Shown here: piece by piece, positions 9,122 to 17,814 of the stretch
Layout: each line of letters opens with the position of its first letter
Position numbering within the stretch: the stretch's first letter is position 1
Assembly (NCBI RefSeq): GCF_020614375.1
Contig: NZ_CP085327.1
Span: forward strand, 1,476,823 to 1,540,822
Reading direction: 5' to 3'
DNA: 64,000 nt
Origin: Haladaptatus salinisoli
GTDB taxonomy: Archaea > Halobacteriota > Halobacteria > Halobacteriales > Haladaptataceae
Translations under genes and position numbers: made by a program
Notes under the pieces: generated by a model
Told to the model about the DNA's origin: nothing
The model's input: only the letters and a program-made list of their open reading frames with translations
Databases searched by the model: none

Positions 9122-9316
9122 TTACGACCGCTGTTTTCGAGGCCAACCGGCTTCCATGCCCGCGCCGAGGACGATTCCGAGGGCGATTCCCATGGGCAAC
9201 TCGTTCATCGCGACGCCGATGGCGATACCGAGGACGAGACCGATCGACATCCCCGCGCCGACGTCTCGCCGAGAACCGTCCTCTCCGCTTGCGTCTCCTC
9301 CGTTCGCGGAAGTCAT
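9122..9316 (-). CDS. small glycine-rich membrane protein
   Basis: A 64-residue protein with a hydrophilic start and one or two glycine-zipper hydrophobic stretches (GLVLGIAIGVAMNE, then MGIALGIVLGAGMEA), ending in a basic tail PRKQRS. Starting at the ATG at 9316 places a TTTTATC element (9341-9347) 25-31 nt upstream; the GTG at 9325 is less well spaced. Function is unknown; glycine-zipper proteins often oligomerise in membranes. Confidence 0.6.
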   Translation of the reverse strand: MTSANGGDASGEDGSRRDVGAGMSIGLVLGIAIGVAMNELPMGIALGIVLGAGMEAGWPRKQRS

Positions 9317-9340
9317 CGACTTCACATCGCCGTATTCGAC

Positions 9341-9347
9341 GATAAAA
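9341..9347 (-). promoter_or_regulatory. putative TATA element of the 64-aa membrane protein gene
   Basis: TTTTATC on the minus strand lies 25-31 nt upstream of the ATG at 9316 and argues for that start over the GTG at 9325. Confidence 0.5.
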
Positions 9348-9532
9348 CTGCCTGTGAAAGGACCGAAAGGAGTGCTCTCATCGTTCGACCCTCCGGTTCT
9401 TCGATTCGGCCATCGTCACTGTTCTTCGACGGTGGTCGCGTCGGCGGGTCGCGCTCCCGGTGATTCACGCGAACGGCCCGCGGCAGCGACGAACCGAATC
9501 ACCTTTTTTCCGGCCCGATGTAGCGCCCGACA

Positions 9533-10786
9533 GTGATTTCGACGCTCGTCGCGTGGCTCTCGGTCTCCGACAACCGCGCGAAACTGTTCGCCCTCCTCGC
9601 CGTCCTGTTCTTTACGACCGCCGGAGTCGGGGCGCTCACCGCACCCGACCGCCCCCACCCGACGGTCGACGAAGAGCGCCCCGCGAACAACACCCTCGTC
9701 GCCCTTCAGGGGTACGAACACGAAGGACGGGCCATCGAGGTGACCCCGCGGGGCGAAGTCGTCTGGGAGTACGCGAAGGCGGACGACGTGTTCGACGTGG
9801 AAGCCCTCGGCCCGAACCGCGTCCAGATCGCCGTGGCGGACGAGATTCCGGACGAGCGGTGCCCGCCCCGGTTCCGCGACGACGGACACCGAAACTGCGT
9901 GCGAAACGCGCTCCGCGTCGTGGAGAAAGGGACGAAAGCGACCCTGTGGGAGTACGCGTGGTTCGACGCGAAACTCCACGCGCACGAGTTGCACGACGCC
10001 GACCGCTACACCGTCGACGGCGAACCCCGCTGGGTGCTCGTGGACATGGGTAACGACCGCGTGTTCGCGGTGAACCGCGCGAAGGAGGTCCTCTGGCGGT
10101 GGAACGCGACCGACCGCTACGAGCGCCCGCCCGAGATGGGCGCGGAGGGCGACTGGACGCACGCGAACGACGTCGACAGGATCGAACCGGGCGTCTTCCG
10201 GGTCAGCCTCCGGAACTTCGACACGGTGGTCGACCTGCACGTTCGAAACGGTTCGGTCCGCGTCGAACCGGTCGTCGGTCCCGACTCGTTCTCGAAGCGC
10301 GGCGACGTGCTCCACGAACAGCACAACCCGGACACGCTCGGCGACACCCTGCTCGTGGCGGACAGCGAGAACGACCGCGTCGTGGAGATTCGAAACGGGA
10401 GCGTCGTCTGGAAGTACGGCGGGAGCGCGGTCTTCGATTGGCCGCGCGACGCGGACCGCCTGTCGAACGGCCACACCCTCGTCACCGACTCGTACAACGA
10501 CCGCGTCGTGGAACTGGACGAGAATGGCGACGTCGTCTGGTCCATCGAAACCGGGTCGCTCCCCTACGAGGCGGACCGACTCCCGGGAGAGGGTAGCGAC
10601 GGGCCGACCGCGCGCGAGGCGGGGATACCGAACCGGACTAGCGGCGCGTCGGTCGTCCACGAACGCAGTTCGTGGGCGATATCGATGGTGAAGTACGTCG
10701 CGCCGGACGGCCTCGCGGAGCAGTCGTTCGTCCTCCTCTTCGGTCTGCTCGCGCTCGTCGGAAGCGGCATCGAGCGCTGGCGCTAA
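9533..10786 (+). CDS. arylsulfotransferase (ASST)-like beta-propeller membrane protein
   Basis: The 417-residue product has a membrane segment at each end (LFALLAVLFFTTAGVGAL; FVLLFGLLALVGSGI) around a large domain with propeller-like repeats: EVVWEYAKADDVFDVE, VLWRWNATD, SVVWKYGGS and DVVWSIETG. Such VxWxY and ADSENDRVVE/TDSYNDRVVE blades are typical of the ASST/Arylsulfotransf_2 group. In bacteria these transfer sulfate between aryl compounds; I cannot identify the catalytic histidines with certainty, so activity is unproven. Topology suggests the propeller is exposed outside the cell. The start is a GTG. Confidence 0.65.
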   Translation: MISTLVAWLSVSDNRAKLFALLAVLFFTTAGVGALTAPDRPHPTVDEERPANNTLVALQGYEHEGRAIEVTPRGEVVWEYAKADDVFDVEALGPNRVQIAVADEIPDERCPPRFRDDGHRNCVRNALRVVEKGTKATLWEYAWFDAKLHAHELHDADRYTVDGEPRWVLVDMGNDRVFAVNRAKEVLWRWNATDRYERPPEMGAEGDWTHANDVDRIEPGVFRVSLRNFDTVVDLHVRNGSVRVEPVVGPDSFSKRGDVLHEQHNPDTLGDTLLVADSENDRVVEIRNGSVVWKYGGSAVFDWPRDADRLSNGHTLVTDSYNDRVVELDENGDVVWSIETGSLPYEADRLPGEGSDGPTAREAGIPNRTSGASVVHERSSWAISMVKYVAPDGLAEQSFVLLFGLLALVGSGIERWR

Positions 10787-10825
10787 CGTTTTTCGGACGA
10801 CCGTCTCGATCGGACTCGTCGGCGT

Positions 10826-11362
10826 TCAGAGCACCTGACGCTGACAGGTGCCACAGAGGTTCTCCTCTTTCACGTCCACCTCGCGGACGGTCGGCGAGAA
10901 GTTCATGACGCAGCGCGAGTTGTCGCAGTGTTCGAGGCCGAGCGTGTGGCCGATTTCGTGGACGACCTCCTTGCGCACGCGGTCGGAGAACACCTCGTCG
11001 GCGGGCTTGGTCGAGATGCCGCCGTCGGAGGAGAGACCGTCCGACGCGGGCTGAAGCCGAAACGTGGAGATGACGCTCCCGCTCCCGTCGAGGTAGGCGA
11101 GACCGAAGACGTAGTTTCGACGGCGGTAGAAGAGATCCTGGGGCGTGATGGCGATGTTCTTCTCTCCGGTTCCGATGCGACTTGCCAACTCGATGAAATC
11201 CTCCGCCCGGTACTGGTCGCGGTTGGGGTCGTGCGACCCCGCCGGAATCTCCTGTCGGTCGTGTACCATCACGTCGCAGTCGTAGATCGTCCGAAGGGCC
11301 GCAGACGCCTCGCGCTTGACCCGTCCCGCTACGTCCCCCACGGGGACGATGTCAATCAACAT
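10826..11362 (-). CDS. amzA: archaemetzincin metalloprotease
   Basis: A 178-residue protein with the archaemetzincin zinc signature: HEIGHTLGLEHC at about residues 135-146, then Cys151, the Met-turn Met153 and a C-terminal CGTC (Cys170 and 173). The four cysteines form a second, structural zinc site. The family consists of small soluble zinc peptidases with no signal peptide; the physiological substrate is unknown. The ATG at 11362 follows a TTTATGG element by about 25 nt. It is transcribed away from the UPF0146 gene across a 39-bp gap. Confidence 0.9.
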   Translation of the reverse strand: MLIDIVPVGDVAGRVKREASAALRTIYDCDVMVHDRQEIPAGSHDPNRDQYRAEDFIELASRIGTGEKNIAITPQDLFYRRRNYVFGLAYLDGSGSVISTFRLQPASDGLSSDGGISTKPADEVFSDRVRKEVVHEIGHTLGLEHCDNSRCVMNFSPTVREVDVKEENLCGTCQRQVL

Positions 11363-11401
11363 AGCAACCCCTATGGGGGGACGGCCCATAAACATCCCGC
11401 C
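11363..11401. promoter_or_regulatory. 39-bp divergent overlapping promoter region (amzA / UPF0146)
   Basis: Only 39 bp separate two opposed start codons. A TTTATGG on the minus strand (about 11387-11393) is correctly spaced for amzA, and a weaker CCTATGG (11370-11376) is correctly spaced for the GTG at 11402. Both genes must be leaderless if these are the TATA elements, and the two pre-initiation complexes could not bind together. Confidence 0.45.
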
Positions 11402-11827
11402 GTGAACCCGGACACCCGCGACGGAATCGTCGCCCGCCTCGCCGACTACCGGCGCGCCGTCGAGGTCGGAATCGGCAACCGAACCGACGTGGCGGAGGCG
11501 CTCTCGGACGCGGGGGTTGCCGTCACCGCGACCGACGTCGCGCCCCGCGACGTTCCGGGCGGCGTTCGGTTCGCGCTGGACGACGTGACCGACCCCGACG
11601 CGGCGGTGTACGAGGCCGCGGACGTGCTCTACGCGCTCAACATCCCGCCGGAACTGCACCGCCCCGCGCTGGCGGTCGCGAGCGCCTGCGACGCCGATTT
11701 CGTGTTCACGACGCTGGGCGGCGACCAACCGGCGATTTCGGTGCGACGGGAGACGATTCCGGGGGAGACGCTGTTCTGGGCGCGGGAGACGCGCGCCGAC
11801 CGCGCCGGAACCGAGGCGGAGCGGTGA
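11402..11827 (+). CDS. UPF0146 family protein
   Basis: A 141-residue protein of the archaeal UPF0146 family. It starts NPDTRDGIVARLADYRRAVE and contains a truncated methyltransferase-like Rossmann core (VEVGIGNRTDVAEAL, TATDVAP, ADVLYALNIPPEL). The second half of a normal methyltransferase is missing, so catalytic activity is doubtful. The start is a GTG. Function is not known; the divergent pairing with amzA is the only context. Confidence 0.8.
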   Translation: MNPDTRDGIVARLADYRRAVEVGIGNRTDVAEALSDAGVAVTATDVAPRDVPGGVRFALDDVTDPDAAVYEAADVLYALNIPPELHRPALAVASACDADFVFTTLGGDQPAISVRRETIPGETLFWARETRADRAGTEAER

Positions 11828-11864
11828 GAGACGGTTCGCGGAGTCGAGAGCGACCGAGTACCGC

Positions 11865-12068
11865 TTAGGCTTCGGCTTCGTACCCGAGTTCGATGATCGC
11901 CTGACGGACGCGCTCGGCCGCTCCGGGTTCGCCCGCGACGGTGACCTCGTCCGCTTGGGCGTCGGGGTAAACGCTGCTCACCCCGCGGAGGCCCGTCACT
12001 TTCTCGCGAACCGCGTGCTCACAGCCTTTACAACTCATGCCGGTCACTTCGATGTTGTACTCTTCCAT
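11865..12068 (-). CDS. heavy-metal-associated (CopZ-like) metallochaperone
   Basis: A 67-residue single HMA domain with the metal site GMSCKGC (Cys13 and Cys16) and the GYEAEA ending typical of copper chaperones. It should bind Cu(I) and pass it to a P-type ATPase, though no copper ATPase is encoded in this window. An AT-rich patch (12121-12155) lies upstream and could include its promoter. Confidence 0.88.
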   Translation of the reverse strand: MEEYNIEVTGMSCKGCEHAVREKVTGLRGVSSVYPDAQADEVTVAGEPGAAERVRQAIIELGYEAEA

Positions 12069-12181
12069 CTACGGTCGAAGATACGGGCGCTGTTCAGTTA
12101 ATACCGGTGCACTTTCCGAAAATATTGATTTCACCCTTCGTTTAAATTTCTTCGGAGGGAGAGCGCCGACGTGCGTCGTTT

Positions 12182-12793
12182 TTACTCGTCCGGTTTGCGC
12201 GCAACGAGCGTCTCCGCCGCGTGCCGGTGCGGTTCGCCGCCGGAGTCGTCGTCGAAGACGAACTCGTCATCCGCCAGCACCGTCCAGTCGTCGTAGTAGC
12301 TCCGAAGTTCGCCCGGGTCGTAGAAGTGCTCGTTCGCCCCCCAGTCGGGCGGGGTCGGAATATCGGGGTGGTCGACGAAGGCGAACAGGACGTGGATTCC
12401 GCCGTCCGTGGTGTCGGCTTTGAACCGTTCGAACTGCCGGACTCGATTCTCCGGGCGGAGGTACTGGAGCGTGCCGCAGGAGTACACCGCGTCCATCGCG
12501 GGGAAGTCGAGGTCGTTCACGTCGGCCTCGCGGGTCCGTATCTCGACGCCGCGCTCCTCGGCCAGTCGCTCGGCTTTGTCGAGACCGTTGGGGACGGGGT
12601 CGACGGCGAGGACGTCGTACCCCCGCTCCGCGAGGAACACCGCGTCCCGACCCTCGCCGGCGCCGATGTCGACCGCGGTCGGCACCTCGCGGTCGGGGGC
12701 GAACTTCGGCACCGACTCGGCCAGTTCGTTGGGCTCCGTTCCCCAGTAGTACTCCTCGCGTCCGTAGAGTCGCTGTAGTTCCTCGGCCTTCAT
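12182..12793 (-). CDS. class I SAM methyltransferase (TehB/Methyltransf_25-like)
   Basis: A 203-residue methyltransferase with motif I AVDIGAGEGRDAVFLAERG at about 40-58, LAVDPVPNGL as the cofactor-ribose acidic loop, and a YSCGTLQYL motif. The N-terminal YYWGTEPNEL is typical of the TehB-like group (tellurite or thiol methylation in bacteria). The C-terminal region is longer than minimal and acidic. The ATG at 12793 gives a normal length; an upstream extension is a shadow of the neighbouring HAD gene. Substrate unknown. Confidence 0.8.
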   Translation of the reverse strand: MKAEELQRLYGREEYYWGTEPNELAESVPKFAPDREVPTAVDIGAGEGRDAVFLAERGYDVLAVDPVPNGLDKAERLAEERGVEIRTREADVNDLDFPAMDAVYSCGTLQYLRPENRVRQFERFKADTTDGGIHVLFAFVDHPDIPTPPDWGANEHFYDPGELRSYYDDWTVLADDEFVFDDDSGGEPHRHAAETLVARKPDE

Positions 12794-12865
12794 CGGTCGT
12801 GCGTGGCAGCGGAACCGACAAAAGCGAGTCGGTAGACCCTTGTCGCGTCGCGCGAACGCCAGCGT

Positions 12866-13738
12866 ATGAACGCGGACGCTGTCGTGCTGGACATCGACGG
12901 GGTGCTCGTGGACGTGGCGGACTCCTACCGGCGGGCCATCGTGGAATCGCTGTCGCGGGTTTACGGCGACACCATCCCCAAACCGGACGTGCAGGCGTTC
13001 AAGGACGCGGGCGGGTTCAACAACGATTGGGAACTCACGTACGCCGCGGCGCTGTTCGTCCTCGCCTCGCGCGAGGGTCTCGGCCAATCCATCGAGGAGT
13101 TCACCGACCGAATCGCCGAGCGGGGCGGCGGACTCGACGCCGCCGAGGACGTCGAGTCCGCCGCCCTGCCCGACGACGCCCTCGCCCGCGTCCGCGAGGC
13201 GTGGAGTCCCGAGCGATTGCGCGAGGTGTTCCAGCAGCTCTACCTCGGGCGGGACCTGTACGCCGAAATCGAAGGCGCGGAGCCGACGCTCGACGCGCGA
13301 GGCTACATCAACGACGAGCCCGTGCTGGTCGAGTCGGAGACGCTCGCCGAACTCGCCTCGAGCTATCCCGTCGGCGTCGTCACCGGCAGGCCCGCGGCGG
13401 AGGCCGACATCGCCCTCGAACGCGCCGGAGTGGACGTGGCCGACGAACGCCGCTTCACGATGGACGACTGGGAGCAGGGTAAACCCCACCCGCACGCGCT
13501 GACGACGCTGGCCGAGCGATTCGACGCCGAACGCGTCGTCTTCGTCGGCGACACGCTGGACGACATCCGGACCGCCGTGAACGCGACCGAGGCCGACCCC
13601 GACCGCGAGTACTTCGGCGTCGGCGTCCTGACGGGCGGACTGACGGGGGCGGAAGGCCGCCGGAAGTACGAGGCGGCGGGGGCGGCGGCGGTCGTCGATT
13701 CGATAAACGACCTGCCCGCGTTGCTGGAGGAAGACTGA
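12866..13738 (+). CDS. HAD-superfamily phosphatase (TIGR01548-like)
   Basis: The 290-residue protein carries HAD motif I DIDGVLVD at residues 9-16, the Thr/Ser motif II in VGVVTGRP, the Lys of motif III (QGKPHPHAL) and the acidic motif [11 protein letters not shown] cap domain is inserted after motif I. It resembles a haloarchaeal group sometimes found with histidine biosynthesis genes (TIGR01548), which would suggest a phosphatase role, but no his gene adjoins it here. Confidence 0.82.
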   Translation: MNADAVVLDIDGVLVDVADSYRRAIVESLSRVYGDTIPKPDVQAFKDAGGFNNDWELTYAAALFVLASREGLGQSIEEFTDRIAERGGGLDAAEDVESAALPDDALARVREAWSPERLREVFQQLYLGRDLYAEIEGAEPTLDARGYINDEPVLVESETLAELASSYPVGVVTGRPAAEADIALERAGVDVADERRFTMDDWEQGKPHPHALTTLAERFDAERVVFVGDTLDDIRTAVNATEADPDREYFGVGVLTGGLTGAEGRRKYEAAGAAAVVDSINDLPALLEED

Positions 13739-13763
13739 TACCGAAGCGGTGACATCGAGTGAT

Positions 13764-13934
13764 ATGGTCTCCGGCGAACACGCCGTCAAAACCGTCCTGC
13801 TCGCCCTCTTGCTCGCGTTCGTCGCGGGCGCGGTTCTCACACCGCCCGACCCTTTCACGCAAGTTCTGTACGTGGTTCCGCTGTTCCTCGTCGCGCTTCC
13901 GGTGGCGCACTTCGCGCTGAAGCGCGTCGCGTAG
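13764..13934 (+). CDS. small two-helix membrane protein
   Basis: A 56-residue protein with two hydrophobic helices (VKTVLLALLLAFVAGAVL and VLYVVPLFLVALPVAHFAL) separated by a short proline-rich turn, ending with a basic tail. The ATG at 13764 is preferred over a GTG at 13749. It lies 25 bp after the HAD gene and may be in the same transcript. I do not recognise a family. Confidence 0.6.
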   Translation: MVSGEHAVKTVLLALLLAFVAGAVLTPPDPFTQVLYVVPLFLVALPVAHFALKRVA

Positions 13935-14101
13935 CTCCGGTTCGGCCGGTCCAAGTGCACCCTACGCGGTGTCAGACGGAACATAACAAAGTGGGAAAGT
14001 CCCGTTTTCGGCGACGATAGTCCGCTCGACGCGGACGCCGAGAACATGAGATATCGATTCGCCACGAGCCGCCCGCACCGAACCGCGAGGTCGTATCGTC
14101 G

Positions 14102-15286
14102 ATGAGCGGACGCACCGCGGTAATCGCCCTCCTCCTCCTCTCCACGCTCGGTACCGCCGCGGCCCTCCCGCCGCCCGGACTACCCGGCGGCGACCTTCCC
14201 GACGCGCCGGCGTCCGAGCACGACGTGTACGCCGTCGAACAGGGCGACACCTGCGTCGCGGTGAAACCCATCCAAGGAAACGAGAACGTCGTGCGATTCT
14301 ACGACTACCGGAACCCCTACACCGAACCGAGCGACTGGTCGTACAGCTCCTTCGCGCCGTCGTCGCTCACCCGCGAGAACGGGAGCACGATGTTCCTCTA
14401 CGAGGCCCCCGACGGGGTCGTGAGTCTCGTGATACTCCACGACCGGCGACGGGCCGGGCGCACCGGGGAGAACCTCCCGATGAGCGCGGTGTCGTTCCGG
14501 TTCGACGGACTGCCGGAGTCGGGGCGGTGGGTGCTCATGGACGACACCTACGAGGGGCGCGAAGACCGGTGGTCGCGGAACCGCATCGACTGGACGTGGA
14601 CCGGTTCCCGCATCGACGGAGCCGTCTTCCGCGGCCTATCGGGCGACTTTCGGACGACCGTCTCCCCGAGTTGGAACGAGGACGCCGCGCTCCACGACCC
14701 GCGCTTCGGGTCGGAGCCGGTGAACTCGTGGACGTTCCTCTCCGGGAGCGCGAGCGACCCGACCGAGACGGACCTCGACATGGGCGCGCCCGTGACCGTC
14801 CACCCCGGCGGGTGCGGCGCTCCGCCGGAGGCCGCGCTCAGCGTGCGGGGCGCGGGCGGAGTCGGGACGGGCGAGTCGGTGACGTTCGACGCGAGCGGGA
14901 CGAGCGACCCGGACGGCGACGTGGCCGCGTATCGTTGGGACTTCGACGGCGACGGGACCGTGGACCAGACGACGAACGAATCGACGGTCGACCACGCCTA
15001 CGAGACGCCCGGCGAACGCACGGCGCGGGTGACTGTCGTCGACGGCGAGGGGCAAACCGACGAGGCGAACGCGACGGTTCGGGTGGCGGAGGGCACGACC
15101 GACGGTCGCTCGTCCACCACGTCGAACGGGCGAACGAGCGGTTCGGCGGACGAATCGACGGACGGAGGGGTGACGCTAGAGCCGAACGCGCTGCCGGGGA
15201 CCGACGTGCTGGTCGAACACCCCGAGTGGACGACCGTCGGCGTCGCGCTCGCCCTGCTCGCCGGGGCGGTCGCGGCGAGGCGGTGA
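14102..15286 (+). CDS. secreted PKD-domain protein with C-terminal membrane anchor
   Basis: The 394-residue product has an N-terminal signal peptide (AVIALLLLSTLGTAAAL), a unique 200-residue extracellular domain, then a PKD domain with the classic TFDASGTSDPDGDVAAYRWD block. A Ser/Thr-rich linker of about 45 residues and a single terminal hydrophobic helix ending AARR follow. This is the usual form of a haloarchaeal cell-surface protein anchored at its C-terminus. No catalytic motif is visible in the N-terminal domain. Confidence 0.8.
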   Translation: MSGRTAVIALLLLSTLGTAAALPPPGLPGGDLPDAPASEHDVYAVEQGDTCVAVKPIQGNENVVRFYDYRNPYTEPSDWSYSSFAPSSLTRENGSTMFLYEAPDGVVSLVILHDRRRAGRTGENLPMSAVSFRFDGLPESGRWVLMDDTYEGREDRWSRNRIDWTWTGSRIDGAVFRGLSGDFRTTVSPSWNEDAALHDPRFGSEPVNSWTFLSGSASDPTETDLDMGAPVTVHPGGCGAPPEAALSVRGAGGVGTGESVTFDASGTSDPDGDVAAYRWDFDGDGTVDQTTNESTVDHAYETPGERTARVTVVDGEGQTDEANATVRVAEGTTDGRSSTTSNGRTSGSADESTDGGVTLEPNALPGTDVLVEHPEWTTVGVALALLAGAVAARR

Positions 15287-15324
15287 CGAGCGGTTTTTAT
15301 TCCCGCCCTTCGTAGCGCCCGGCA

Positions 15325-15873
15325 ATGACGAAGATTCTCGTCGTGGACAACCACGGCCAGTTTACGCACCTCGAACACCGGGCGCTCCGTGACATGGGGG
15401 TCGAAACCGACCTCGTCGACAACACCGCGCCCCCCGAAGATATCGACGCCGACGGACTCGTCCTCTCCGGCGGGCCGTCGATGGACGACATCGGCCGCTG
15501 CGCCGACTACCTCGAACTCGGCGTTCCCGTCCTCGGCATCTGCCTCGGCATGCAGGTGATGGCGCACGTTCTCGACGGCGAGGTCGGCGGCGGCGACTAC
15601 GGCGGGTACGCCGACGTGACGATCGAGATTACCGACGACGACGACCCGCTCGTCGGGTCGCTCGCACCCGAGACGCGGGTGTGGGCCAGCCACGCCGACG
15701 AGGTGAAGCGAGTCCCGTCGGGCTTCGAGCGCACCGCCACGAGCGACGTGTGCGGCATCGAGGCCATGAGCGACGCCGACCGCGACCTGTACGGCGTCCA
15801 GTGGCACCCGGAAGTGGCGCACACCGACGAGGGCGAGGAAGTGTTCGAAAATTTCCTCGCCGTCTGCGAGTAG
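15325..15873 (+). CDS. guaAA: GMP synthase glutaminase subunit A
   Basis: A 182-residue class I glutamine amidotransferase. The nucleophile Cys73 lies in GICLGMQ, and the His-Glu pair is in WHPEV (161 and 163). The LSGGPS and WASHADEV motifs are those of the separate archaeal GMP synthase glutaminase, which feeds ammonia to the ATP-pyrophosphatase subunit GuaAB to convert XMP to GMP. The guaAB partner is not in the window. A GGTTTTTATT element 25-32 nt upstream supports the ATG at 15325. Confidence 0.93.
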   Translation: MTKILVVDNHGQFTHLEHRALRDMGVETDLVDNTAPPEDIDADGLVLSGGPSMDDIGRCADYLELGVPVLGICLGMQVMAHVLDGEVGGGDYGGYADVTIEITDDDDPLVGSLAPETRVWASHADEVKRVPSGFERTATSDVCGIEAMSDADRDLYGVQWHPEVAHTDEGEEVFENFLAVCE

Positions 15874-15908
15874 CATTCTTTAACTCTCCCCGGCGTGGCC
15901 TTCCTTCA

Positions 15909-17762
15909 ATGACAGCGACCCAAGGCGACTTGGCGAGCCTCTCTCGCTACATCTTCCGTGCCCCCCGGTGGTACGCGAGCGTCACCTTCGCGCTGTTCAT
16001 CGCGGCCATCGCGGGAATCGGGGCGTTCGACTCGCGGTACGTCCTGCAGGACGCGTGGGAGGGCGTCTTCTTCATCGGGATTCCGACGGTCGCCGCGAGC
16101 GTCCTGACGACGCCGGTCGACCGCCGTCTGGGCGGCCAGTTGACGTACAACCGGTCGTCGCTGCTGGCGCTGACGTGCGAGGTGATCGTCGTCGCGGTGA
16201 TGACGATCGCCGGAACCGTCGCGGCCCTGTCGGGATTCGACCAACAGTTCGTGTTCGACGCTCTCATCGTCAGCCTCGCGTCCGTGTTCGCCTTTCGCCT
16301 CCTCGTCGTGATGGCCGTCTCCCGGAGTTCGTTCCTGGTCTCGACCGTCCCCGCCAGCATCCAGACCGGAACCGCCGCGGTGCTCTTTTTCATCTACAGC
16401 GAGACGATTCGCGTTATCGAAGTCGGCGGTCCGCTCGTGCAGAAGCTGCTCGCCCGCGGGGACCAGGCCCCCCAAGCGCTCGGCATCATCGAGCCGAGGG
16501 ATTTTCTCGTCCTCGCCATCGTCAGCGGGATGTACGCCCTCGGCGTGTACGGTTTCCTCACCGTCATCGACCGTCCGTGGCGGCGCAGCCTCGGCGTCAG
16601 TTCGCTCGATTTCATCAGGGGGTTCATCGGCCACATCGCGGAGGGAACCCGCGAACTGGAGGACTTCTTCGAACAGATCGGCCAGAAAGCGGTCGTTCCC
16701 GTCACCGTGCTCTCGTTCCGCCGGACGGACGGGAACGAGAAGGCCCGGTTCGTCCTGCCGATGATACACCCCGGACCGATGGGCGAGATAGGCGGCGGCA
16801 ACCTCCCCCGCCGCGTCGCGAGCCAGTCCGAAGGCCTCGCCTTTCCGCCCCACGCCACCGCCGGGCACGACTTCAACCTCGTCACCGAGCGCGAGGTGGA
16901 CACCATCCTCGAAACCGCAGAATCGGCCTACGAGCGGATCGAGTACAGCGACTCCGCGAGCCGGAGCGTCCGGACGCAGGAGGGCGACGCCAAGTTGATC
17001 GGGCAGGCGTTCGGCGACGACGCCCTGCTGGTCGCCACCTACTCGCCGAAGTTCGCCGACGACGTGGAGTACGCGGTCGGACTCGCCGCCACCGCGGAAG
17101 CCCGGTCGAGCGGGCTGGACGAGGTGATGCTCGTGGACGCGCACAACTGCAACAACGGACTGCAGGGCGAAGACCTCGGCCACGTCTACCCCGGCAGCGA
17201 GCGCTCCTTCCAGATGATTCAGGCGGCGCGGGCCGCCGCGACGGAACTCGGCGCGGCGGCCCGCGGGCGGCCGCAACTCGGCGTCGCGTGGGACGAGACG
17301 GCGTGGACGCCCGCCGACGGAATCGGCCCGCTCGGCATCCGAGTCGCCGTGGTCGAGGTCGCCGGACAGCGGACGGCCTACGTGCTCGTGGACGGCAACA
17401 ACATGGAACCCGGACTCCGCGACCGAATCGTAGACGCGGTCGGGACGGACGAGGTGGAGGTGATGACCACCGACACCCACGTCGTCAACATGGTCGAGTC
17501 CTCGAATCAGGTCGGCGGAGCCATCGACCACGACGAACTCATCTCCCTCGTGAATCGGCTGGTCGAGGAGGCCGCCGCCGACCTCGAACCGGTCGAGGCG
17601 GGGATGGAGAGCGAGTACGCCGAGGTGACGGTGTTCGGAAACGACCGCACCGAGACGCTGGCGAGCCACGCCAACGCGGTCATCGCCATGGGCGGGGCGC
17701 TGGCGGGCGCGGTCATCCTCGCGGTGACGGCCATCAGCATCCTCATCTTCTTCCTCCCCTGA
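15909..17762 (+). CDS. DUF2070 family membrane protein
   Basis: A 617-residue protein with about six membrane helices in the first ~230 residues, a large cytosolic domain, and one last hydrophobic helix at the C-terminus. The soluble part has motifs MIHPGPMGEIGGGNLPR, ATAGHDFNLV, DAHNCNNGL and TTDTHVVN that typify archaeal DUF2070. The conserved His and Asp residues look like a metal or phosphate site, but the enzymatic role is unknown. It follows guaAA by 35 bp. Confidence 0.85.
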   Translation: MTATQGDLASLSRYIFRAPRWYASVTFALFIAAIAGIGAFDSRYVLQDAWEGVFFIGIPTVAASVLTTPVDRRLGGQLTYNRSSLLALTCEVIVVAVMTIAGTVAALSGFDQQFVFDALIVSLASVFAFRLLVVMAVSRSSFLVSTVPASIQTGTAAVLFFIYSETIRVIEVGGPLVQKLLARGDQAPQALGIIEPRDFLVLAIVSGMYALGVYGFLTVIDRPWRRSLGVSSLDFIRGFIGHIAEGTRELEDFFEQIGQKAVVPVTVLSFRRTDGNEKARFVLPMIHPGPMGEIGGGNLPRRVASQSEGLAFPPHATAGHDFNLVTEREVDTILETAESAYERIEYSDSASRSVRTQEGDAKLIGQAFGDDALLVATYSPKFADDVEYAVGLAATAEARSSGLDEVMLVDAHNCNNGLQGEDLGHVYPGSERSFQMIQAARAAATELGAAARGRPQLGVAWDETAWTPADGIGPLGIRVAVVEVAGQRTAYVLVDGNNMEPGLRDRIVDAVGTDEVEVMTTDTHVVNMVESSNQVGGAIDHDELISLVNRLVEEAAADLEPVEAGMESEYAEVTVFGNDRTETLASHANAVIAMGGALAGAVILAVTAISILIFFLP

Positions 17763-17814
17763 GACCTGTCAGACCGTCCCGCAGTCGCGTTTATCGACTC
17801 TTCGCGCCTACCCT

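Noticed and set aside
15906-17669. 587-codon antisense frame under the DUF2070 gene
   Set aside because: Pure complement of a well-supported gene; translation is charged low complexity without domain features.
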